Source: Sclerodactyla briareus (Eukaryota > Echinodermata > Holothuroidea > Dendrochirotida > Sclerodactylidae). From it: a stretch of DNA of 64,000 nt. This document shows positions 50,501 to 61,709 of this stretch, piece by piece. Where the stretch lies: positions 62,001 through 126,000 of the forward strand of contig JAODTK010004821.1 of assembly GCA_026419785.1 (NCBI GenBank), read 5' to 3'. Under the pieces are notes generated by a model. That model was not told the origin of the DNA and made no database searches. It saw only the letters and a list, made by a program, of their open reading frames with translations. Numbering within the stretch: position 1 is the first letter of the stretch; every line of letters begins with the position of its first letter. The translations under genes were made by a program, and so were the position numbers.

Positions 50501-53500
50501 CTAGAGACACATGTCTCAATATTCCTATAACACCAGCAAAACCTCTACTGAACTGTGAAAAAAAATCTTTTTTTGTGTAAAAAAATATTGATCACTTGGA
50601 TCATGGGGGGGGGGGTTCTGACCCCCAAAAACCCCTCCGTGGGTACGCCACTGCAAAGTATTTACCTTCCTCCTAACTCCCCAGTTTCAACAAAGGAGGA
50701 TGATTGGATGAGATTCATTTTACACAGCGACTGAGAGGCCCAAACTTCTCTGGTTAGTCGAGATAACTCCGTATCAGAGCTAGGAGTGACAGGATAGCTG
50801 GGAGTGTACCTCGTCGGTGGTGTGGAGGAGGGGGCTGACTCCAGCTGATGGAGGGACCTCGAGAGGTCCTTCATGGATTGGAGCTGAAGGAAGAGAAGAG
50901 TAGATGGTTTCCATCATCAAGTGGTTTGTTCTAGTTTATATAAGGTCTCCCACTAGTTCTCACATCTTAATAGTGAACTAGCTAGCTCAATTTCTAATTT
51001 TCAGTCACTCTTCCTCATTTCTCACATCTCAGGAAAAGAAAGACCTCAAACGCAAGAATATCAAACTCTCGCACCAACATTTATTCCAACATGAAGAGCG
51101 AGTCATTGATAAAACCTGGTCAGGAAGGGCGGAAGATAACTGATTACCCGATCCACTTAGCTAATACTGATTCTGATTGCCAATCGTAGTATGATCACTG
51201 CCCCTCCATTATTTTCGCATAACCTGCAACATTTCATAGTAACTCACAATCAAAATGGTTACTTGTTTTGCCTGTGAAAAACTACTACCTTAAAGTTGCC
51301 CTGTCGCTTACTGGCTGTTTAGAGATGTATTCATAGATGTAGTATTTTGTACCTTGCGACTTTCATTGTTTCATAAACATTCTCCAAACTCACTAAACAC
51401 CGACTCAATATCCCTCACTCATTCTTTAGGTCAATTTGGAGTATTTACTGTAGTTTCTTTTCTTCTGATAGAGTATCACGATAGCACTTATCCTTTAATT
51501 ACCACTTGCAGGGGTTAGACATTACACTTACCAGTCATTGAGTGTTCACCATCATTGTACTTACTCCAAGCATCAAACCGGTTGGAGGCAGTTCATTGAG
51601 ATGTCCGATACACTGCTGTCTATGCTCAGGGCTGAACGTATGGAGAGGTAGCCTACACCATAGGGAGTGTTATCGCCCACTGGAAACTGCTTGGCAATTT
51701 CCATGGCTGAAAAGACTCATGCAAAAAATTATAAAGAATGAAAGTGACTCATTAATTCAATTTCCGAGTGAATTATGTTACCATTCATAGGAACGGTTTC
51801 AACAACTATCACAGGGAATATAGGCCAGCAAGCTAATACAGTGGTTACTTGAGTTTTCTCACAGGAACCCCAATCAGCACCTGGCAAGGAGGAACAAAAT
51901 GAGACTTCTTGCCCGAAGGGGCAATCCAAAGACCTTGACTGGCAATCAACAATCAAGATATCTACCGCCTCTATATAACCAATGCCAAAAGCAAACAGAT
52001 GATTAGTTTAAAATTCGACCTGCATATTAGAAGACCAATCTCTACAGAAACCAGAAAGTCAAAAGACTTAGTGATTCCTTGACTCTTTTGACAACTATAG
52101 CCAGACCACAAGGACAATGGGAGATTGTCCAGCTCATTTGGGAAACATAAACGTCCCCTGTCAAATTTCCCCATTTTTTCCCAACCACCATAGGGTTCCT
52201 ATACTCTTGATCGAATAGCTACAACACTAATTTCGAGGATGTCAGACTTTGACCTCTGCAGGTGACCTCAAAACAGTAGGGTTCATGAACTCATCATCGG
52301 GAACACACATCCAAGTATGAGCTTCATGCCTCCAGGTGGGGGTTGAGTTATCAATCATGTTCACAAGCCAAAATTGGCCAAATTATTGACTTTTCACAAA
52401 TTTTCTATTTTTGACCAAAATTCACCTCCTACCTATACCACAAACAATAGGTTCCTGTACTCCCATAGGAAAAGCTACACACCACTTGAACGCGATCAGA
52501 CCAACCATTCTGGCTTCATCGTGTTCACAAGGTTCTCAGACTTTGAACCTCTGGTGACCTCGTTTGACCTCCTGACCGCCCACCCAAACTTAGGTCTGTA
52601 CTCATCACGGGGAACCACATACCAAGATGAGCTTCATCCCCATCCATGTGGGGGTCGATTATCGTGTTCACAAGCAAATTGGCCAAATTATTGACTTTTC
52701 CAACACAAATTTTACTATTTTTGACCGAAATTCCACCCCCGACCTATACATACCAGAAACAATAGGGTTCCTGTACTCCCCATAAGAAAGCTACACACCA
52801 ACTTTGAACCGATCAACCAACAACCATTCCTGGACTTTCGTATTCACAAGGTTTTCAGACTTTGACCTCTGGGTGGGCCTCAGATAACCTCTGACCTACC
52901 CCAAAACAATAGTGTTCATGTCTCAGCATGGGGAACACAATACCAAGTTAGAGCTCATCCATCCAGTGGGGTCGAGTTATCGTGTTCACAAACCAGCGTC
53001 ACATACACACATACATACGTACATACATACATACACGTAAATCGCAATACATACACGTCACACACACTGTCATTACTGCATAGATTCCTCTGACCTTCGT
53101 CGTCAAGGAATCAAAAAAAAAAAAAAAACAGAAACTGCGAACAGTTATCCAGTTGTCGAATTATTTTTCTCACAATTCCGTACATGGAAAAATTCAGAGT
53201 GGAGCTAGGGTTATTTATTGGAAACACTTGTTTTCATAATCGATACATGCATAAACCACACACATCAAAAAATTGAATGGATTTTCATCTTAGAATAAAA
53301 TTGAGGATCCTCATCTTGCACAAAGGTCGGATGGTTCTGCTCTTTGGAAGTTTTGGACCTCTGATCAAACATTTTCCTATAATTTGAGAGAATCCACTCA
53401 AATTCCTAACATTCCCCTAAATAGGACCGATCAGTACCTGCAGATAATGTTATTTGGGGGATTACAGCATTGAGGAACGATCTTAAATGCATCAATGGAA

Positions 53501-56500
53501 CAAATGACCTCATCCTTCAACTCAACCATATTATCATAGCCTCCAGTTGACTGAGTTACCATTCTTCCTCCTGCCCCATAAAGTTTTGTTGTAGACAGAT
53601 TTGATTCACAGCTCAAAAGTTCATTTCCATGATAGAGTGCTTAGGTTGGGAAAAGTTTCACCACCCCATCCATTCAACTCAAACTTTTAAAACCAGACAA
53701 CTGGTAATATAGAAATGAGCGCAATCTTCTTGGTAACTGTGAGTGAATGCTTTCACGAGGGTTCGATCAGCTGACCTCATGACCTCTGATGACCTTGAAA
53801 TAACCTTCACAACATTCCGGCCACACATTGAGTATTTATGTACCAACTTTCATGTAACTCATCCAAAATTGAGCTTAAATTATGCAAATGATCCTGATGC
53901 ATGACTCCCATGCAAATCCAATGTTGCAAATCAAGCGTAAATCATGCAAATTAGCCAATCCCGTGAGCATAAAATGTACACAGAATTTACTGTGCAGTAA
54001 TAAAATTACACCTTTACTGCATCCGACCAAGTATTAACCAACTGCATCCACAGTTTTAGGAATTCAGAACGAATGCGCTGAACAGAGGTAAAGAAATAAA
54101 AATCACCGCACATCAAGCATGTGGGCTTGGAGCTTGCAAGTGTATTTGAGAATATTTCACAAACCCTTACAGCATCAGCATAAGTGGGACCATCCTCTGT
54201 AGACAGAGTACAGAGTACACTGACCTGATTGCTAAGGGGACGGACTTGACAAGAGCCGGCGATGAGTTGGCAGTGATATGCACAGAGTTCAGCTGTGCCA
54301 TACCTAGATACGAAAAATGAGGAGTAGAAAAATCTGAGTCAACGTGAATAGGCTTATTTATTAAAGAAATGAGCACATGAATGAAAATATGACTTAGAAA
54401 TAATCGACACTAAGCGCCTTGCCACCAGAGTGATTATTACAAGCAAGCAATGCATTTCAGAGAGTGATCAGCAGGAGCTACAGTGCCTGTTCTTGAAGGA
54501 CACTGCAGCTTGGATAGCAACAGAGGTCCTATAACTTCGGAAATTGAAAACTATATCTATAGGGCCAAACCCCATTTCAATGCGATGTTCCTGTGTGGAG
54601 TTATTGGCTCTCAAAGATTGGTCCTTATTCAGAGAAAATTCCACAATAATGCATGATGTCACACCTGGACAACATGGGAAATTATGTTATGTATTTCATT
54701 GTTTCCATTTTGTTGAATAAGTCAACATTGAGCAGGAGTTTTGTTGTCTTTCACCAAAGGAGCCTTCAACACCTACCAACCCACTCCAGCAATCCTCTCC
54801 CATAGACTAGAGTTCAGAATTTTTGAACGAATGCGATGAACAGAGGTAAAGAAATAATCACAGCAGCTAACAATTTCCTCTCATTGAGCATGTGGGCTTG
54901 TAGTTTGCAAGGAGTTGGCAGTGATATGCACAGAGTTCAGCTGTGCCATACCTAGATACAAAAAATAAGCGAGTTTGAAAATATGAGTCAACATGAATAG
55001 GCTCAATTTATTGAAGAGATGAGCAACGAAGAATGAAAATTGATGGAGAAATAAACCCCACTGAGCGCCTGCCACCAGAGTGGATGATTAGAGCAACAAT
55101 GCACTCCAGAAAGTGATCAGCAGGAGCTACAGTGCCTGTTCTTGAAGGACAACTGCAGGCTTGGATACAACAGAGGTTATATCATGGAGAATGGAAAACT
55201 TATTTATGGGCCCAAACCCTATTACATTGCGATGTTCCTATGTGATTATTGGCCATCAAGTTGGTCCATTATGAAGAGAAATTGGGGAGAATCCCAATGC
55301 ACAATGACGCATGACGTCACACTTGGACAACCCGGGAAGTTATATCATGCACTTCATTGTTTCATTCTGTTGAATAAGTCACATTTAGCAGAAGCTCTGT
55401 TGTCTTTCTCTCACCAAAGTAACTATCAACACCTACCAACCCACTCCAGCAATCCTCTCCCATAGACTAAATGCTGATCAAAGTGAAAATAATGTGTGAA
55501 TTTCCAATAGAAAACCAAGATTGTTGTTGCGTGGTTGTGCGAGTATGACATCATTTATCATTGCATGATGGATGCGATCTTGCGCAAAACACATGCACAA
55601 CTTCAAAAGACCCCAACTCTGTAACCGGAAGTCATATGAACTTTGGTTTGGACTGATGCATTCAGTTTCTCTCCAGCTAAATCTATTTAGCCTCTTATAA
55701 TCATCCTGATGTTGTCCTTATTGAGTTACTCATAGGGCCTCAACTAAAATTTGATCTGAATTTTTCATGGAGGCCCATCAAGGTACCCTGGCCTTAGTGA
55801 TATAACTCGTCTTCTTGAGTAGTGCTCAGATGTTATTGAGGCAGGAGTGTAACCAACCCCAATATACTACCATTTTGGTAGTGAATAATATCTAGTATTG
55901 AGCTATAGCTCACCTGTACGAGTTCACAGTAACTCATAGCACAACTACATGCAGGCAGTCAACATCAACCTAATCAATTGAACCTTTTATCCCATAAAGT
56001 GAATGAGGTGGTAGAAACCTGGATATCATCACTATATTGCACTTATCCCACAATATCCCATACAAGGTGAGTCATTGCCAAAGGTGGGTCATACTATTTT
56101 GTGTACACTGAACATACACAAATCCACCGCATCACTGCAGAACCAAGAAAACGAAGACCTCACCCATCGCAACTGCAAGTACGGCCACCTAGGGAAGAAC
56201 GTCCAGTGGATGCTATTACCCAAAACTCGACGGTTTGCTCGCAAAGCATCACTGACACCACCTTGCAACACATAGATTCTCTTCAATGCAAGACCTCGTT
56301 TTTGCCATAAACCCCCCCCCCGCCCCCCCCAATACACACACCCCCTCTTACTATCACTCAGGCCCACCTGGCAACGAAGCACCACACATCGACAGCGACC
56401 AGGGCTTCTGGGAATCTGTCGCCGATGACCGCCTCCAGCAGACACCCCTCTACCTTGCTGAACTGGTCAGGGGTAACCATGGCAACGAAGCCATTCAGGT

Positions 56501-59500
56501 GGGTCACGATGTACTCATGGAGGGATATCTTTGACTGCGCCTGGACGACCCCTGACCCCTGGCAGATAGACTGGGAGCACAAACTCAGGGTAACTGGGCA
56601 GAGAGAATCAGGGTGATTTGATTTGAATTCTACGGATCAGGAAGCCAAGTAAGGCTCAACAAGGAACCCTGGACGTATTGATTGTGGGTGAGCACCTGTG
56701 ATAAGTTGACTGGTGCTCAGATGAAACGAGGCATGGGTGTAACCAATCCCAACCATCTCCCGGGACCGCCATTTTTGAGTCCCCATCCAAAGATGATCAG
56801 TGAACTCCAGGACCTGACCACTTCCTCGGGAACTGGCCGAGCGAAAGTTCAACGTTACTGTTCACAGCCGACAGATGAGACAAATATCCTGTAACAAACC
56901 CCAGTAACATAAAAAAGTCCACCACTGCATCACAGCAGAACCATGGAGTGAAGACCAAGACCTCACCCACCGCAACTGCAAGCTACAGCCACTAGGGACA
57001 AATGTCCTGTGCTGCTGGATTTCGAAACCAGAATATTTGCTTGCAAAATGTCAATGATACCACTCTACCATTCTCCCACTTGAAGTAAAATAGCTGCAGG
57101 TTGAGATCATGCTTTTCATTTTTGGACCTTCAGTCGAACTCCGCGATTGGCTGCTCATGTCAGACTGGTTAGCACAGGTGGTAGGGTGCTGGCTTACCAC
57201 CCGGAACATTGGGATTCAAATACCAGTCGGGTCAAAAGATTGCCAGTAGCACACCAGCTCACCTACCGATCAATTCTTTGTAGTTGAATGTGATGTGAAG
57301 GTCACTTACAATTGGTTCAATTGATATCCATCAGGTTTCTTGGACATTTAACCAAATATCATAGTATGCATGAGCTATGCAAATTGCAGCAATTTATTAG
57401 TGTAGGTCATGTCAAAGCACACCCACAAAATTACCCATGGATGACCTCTGACCTCTAATTTCTGGACACCCCATATTTATCATTGGCCAATGCTTTTACT
57501 GACCAACTTTCATGACCAGCCAATCTTTTTGTAGATACCATGTCCATTTTGTTCATATGACCCCGATATGACTGTTAGATGACCTTTGACCTCAATTCCC
57601 TGAACTCGAATTACAAAACTATGTGGGCCTCACAGAATTGCTAAAAATGTTGAACTTGTTCAGAACCTTGTAGACAAATTCGTAAGGCTTGCCGCCAGTT
57701 GAGGCTGCCTACCATGGCTACAGTCCATTGTCTCACATCTTCCAGTCATGTGGAGACCATGAGTCTAACAACAAGCTTTCGCAGGCCTTGCGGTAACCAA
57801 GTTCTGACTGCGTGCGGCAGGCTTTACCAGTCATATAGTGGCTTAAGTTGTCATGGTAACATGTCCCCCATTTAAGTCACAATTTACAACTAGTGGAGGC
57901 AATACAACATCTTCAATGAAAGGGATTTTAGCTCCGAATGAGCAGCTCAAAAAGTCATGTCTCTCTTCTTTGTCCATTCATTACATGCTAATTAAATAGG
58001 CTAATTTGCATAAGTTACACAAATCCTCAACTTTGCTTGATTTGCATGAATATGGTATAGGAGCTCAATGTAACATAGTGAATAGGTTGCCATGTTGGTC
58101 ATCCCAAGGTATCAGTGGTAATGTTAAGGCTGATTTGCATAATTTATGCTAAATTTACAACATTGAATGATTTGCATGAAAACTTGATATCATAGTAAAT
58201 ATGTTGCAAACTATTCCAAGGTCGGAGGTCATTTTCAGGCTAATTCGCATAATTTTGGCTAAATTTTCAACATTTATGGAACTATATGGAAGCTTGTACA
58301 GATTTCAAACGATCAGCGTCGAAACTGTTGAAGGTCATTCTAGGGTCATTGAAGGTCAAATTTCTAAACATTCTTGAAGTATATGTTTGCAACTACCATG
58401 ACATCTATGACCCTGCTTGTTAACATACAGTTAAGTACAGTGTCACCGGGATGATTTTAATCTGGGCTCCCAAACACAATTGACTTCAATTGAATGGTTT
58501 TGAACACGAGGTCATGGAATGATTTTGCTCACATTTGGAGATGGTCTGGAGCACACGTTTAACGATAGGCTCCCTGGGGCGTTCCTCTGGGAACACCTGC
58601 AGAGCGTGGTAGTGGTTCTGCGTCTCTATGCTGGTCTGCGGTAACAGCCTCATGACCGTGACTAGAGTCAGCAGTTGGCCGAATGGACTGATGTCTCCGT
58701 CTGTGTCTGGAGAATATGAAGAAGCCATAATTTATTTAGATTTTTCGCTATATATGTATCTGACTGTGAAACCTTGAATAGCATGTCGAAAAGAAGCGAG
58801 AAAGTTATACAACACCAACTATTCAAGATGACACTAATATCTGTTTTCTCACTGCTATTCAAGTCAGACATCACATACAACAAAACTCCACCCCCAATGC
58901 CACAGAGAGTATATGTCCGATCTTGCCTATGAGCACATAACCTGGAACGTGAACTTCAGCTGTGTGAATTTCACCCTCCCAACTTCAGCTTGGGAAATTC
59001 CAACTATGTCAGGCTTGTGTTCCTGACCAAAACCTGGAACTTTGTTCCTGATACTTTGAACAATGGCACAGAAAAAAGGCAGCTCGCTCACATGTCTATC
59101 GCTAATAGTATTCTAGCCCGGCTAGTACCACTGCGTGGACTGGTAACTACAACCCTATCAGCAGTGGAACCTTATACCCTTTCCCCGAGTATAGGAACCA
59201 GTACACACTGACAATCCTGGTGCTTGTTTTACTTTGACTTTGTATCGAGGATACATCTTCAGGGGTATTAGCAATAGCTGACTGTGCTATATTGGCAACA
59301 CTCAGACGGGCTGAAATTTGGCCTGAGGGGTTAGGCTCCCATTGTACAAGGATAGAAAATATCAAACGTCAAGTCATATCTACATGACCATTGTTCTTCA
59401 ATCAACCAGTAATGCTAATAGGAGATGGGTTGTGATGTTAGGGGAAGCATGAATGAGGCAACACAGCTAACACAATGGTGTGTAACACAATTTCAAAGCA

Positions 59501-61677
59501 GCAAATACCACGCTAGTTGCACACTTATGGTACTCACAGGTGACTGATTGGCAACTGGGTAGAAAATTGAATTAAATGGAAGGAAATTAAATTGCAAACT
59601 TCCATCCTAAAAAGCAGGAGCTCTCCCAACTAAGAGATGGTTCATGGTCTTGATTAATGCGGTCTCAGCTGCAACACTGGTACCAGCATAGTATACGAGT
59701 GGATCTGTTCCTACTTTCGCTATTACGACCAGTATAATTTCACATATCTTGGATCAGTGATTATCTGTAAATAGGCCAGTTCGGAGTTACAAGTTTAATG
59801 AGATGATCATGATGTTGTGTCAAAGGTCATGAGGGAACATCAGCAGTTTGACTTTGAACGTACAGTGTGCAGAGCGTTCTTTCGAAAACTCCCCTGCTGA
59901 AAATTATGAATCCTGCCAACAAAAACTTACGGATCCCCCCCATACTTTCTTATCAACAATAACATTAAAAAACATGGAAGTGGAATTGGGTTGCATGTTC
60001 AAAATAGGGTGACAGTTTAAAAATAAGCCTTAACGATACTGCTACGGGAGGAGTCAGTCTATTCCCTCAAACTGTTCAGAGGTGAGCAGGTGCACTATAC
60101 AACCACAAACTGGCTCATTTTTTGATCAGCCATTATCTACCTGTCTCATCCCATAGGAGATTACCCATTCTGACCCCTCCTGGCCTCTTCCGACCTGCGT
60201 CAGGGGTGAAGATATACAAAAGTTTCTTTCCTTCCCCATTCACAATGTCACTCACCACATTCAGGTGAGAGCAGCGACTCGTAGAACCTGCGGCATTGCA
60301 GGAACGGCAGCAACAGAGGCTCAATACAGACCAGGAACGATCTCTTCAGCTCATCGCCAGCATCTGGCCTCATAGGAGGTGCTGATAGGCTCGGCGGTGC
60401 ATGACTGAAGATGGAAAAAAAAAATATCAACAATGATGAATAAAGGGATGAGCAGCTGCGGTAGGGTTAGAGAGATGAGAGGACGGGAGTGAGTCTATGA
60501 GCAATGTACTTGGGAATGATAGATGGTACATTGGACTCCTTGGGACTAAAGTCTCAAGAGTACCTACATTAACACTGTTGGCATTGTTTAGTAGAGGGGA
60601 GATAACAAGGTATGGTCCTTATCAAATACAGGATTGCTGCGGTTGGGTGACCTGTCCTATGCAGGACAAGTAGACGGGACCACAACTGCTGCAAGAGAGA
60701 TGTCTGGTCTCAAAGATGTTGAGCACTTCCGTGAGAGTAGCAGAGGAAGAATCGGAACAATCCAAAATCTAAGAACCTTACAGAGCAGGATGAGAAACAC
60801 ATTTGCCATCAAGAACAATTTCCAAATGGAAGTTTGGATAGTAACCAATTTAGGCAAATTACGCTCCGTTTTCTCATTTTGCATCGGCACAATGAGAAGT
60901 GTGATTGGGTGCCCAGTTTGGAGTTTCACTGTCAGAAGCACACAGTGTGCCCAAATGCTGGGCGCATATCCTATATGGGGTGAAATTGATATATGAATGA
61001 TTTACAGGTATCGGGAATGGGCGCTGCTACACAATTTGGGTTGTGTTAACGTGTTCTCCCTCTTTAAGGACGGCACCAGTGGCAAGGCCATCTCGCTGCA
61101 ATCCTCGTGGATCTTGTCAAATTCTTTGAGCAGATGTATGAGGGCATCTTGGCAGCAGGCTGCACACTTTCACCATCTTGGAGAAGACCTTGGCCTCTCT
61201 CCCCTGTGCGGTCGGGGTCTCTGTGTCCCTGGGCTCGCAGGGGCCTGGTCATGCAATGTCTGAAGAGAGACCTGATCTCTGTGCAAAATGTACTGATGAG
61301 AGCAGACATCTGTAGAGTGGACATTGATCCTGTTTGAAGGTAAATGTCTGAGGGGATGTTTTGTCGCAATGGCCTTCCATGTTCACCTTCAACCGTGTCC
61401 ACCATTAATGTTTCTTCATTTTTCCTTCATGTTTCCAACTCATTTTGGTGTGGTCATGTTTATAGTATAATGGAGTCGGTATCATGTATGCGAAAACTGA
61501 ATGAAACATTTTCTTTTATTTCTTCCAAGACACTTTGAACTCTCAGCAAAAGTGTCATGGCATATCATCTGACTACCAATGCCAAACACTTGGTACAGTC
61601 AATGGATTGTCATCTCACTACGATATGTCAATGAAATATCATTCTGACTCATCAATGCCAACCTTGGTACATTACGG

Positions 61678-61709
<32 letters not shown>

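Larger units (their letters stand above)
54046..55460. repeat. Tandem duplication of an exon-bearing segment
   Basis: Segment 54,046-54,805 and segment 54,812-55,460 share, in order, GAACAGAGGTAAAGAAATAA, CATGTGGGCTTG, GAGTTGGCAGTGATATGCAC, ATGAATAGGCT, AGCGCCTGCCACCAGAGTG-like sequence and repeat R1. The second copy lacks about 145 bp, including half of the FIRRM exon and its donor. Confidence 0.8.

Noticed and set aside
53431-53616. Minus-strand frame ending at a CAG/GTACTG donor as a missing FIRRM exon
   Set aside because: No convincing acceptor or pyrimidine tract, and no family similarity.
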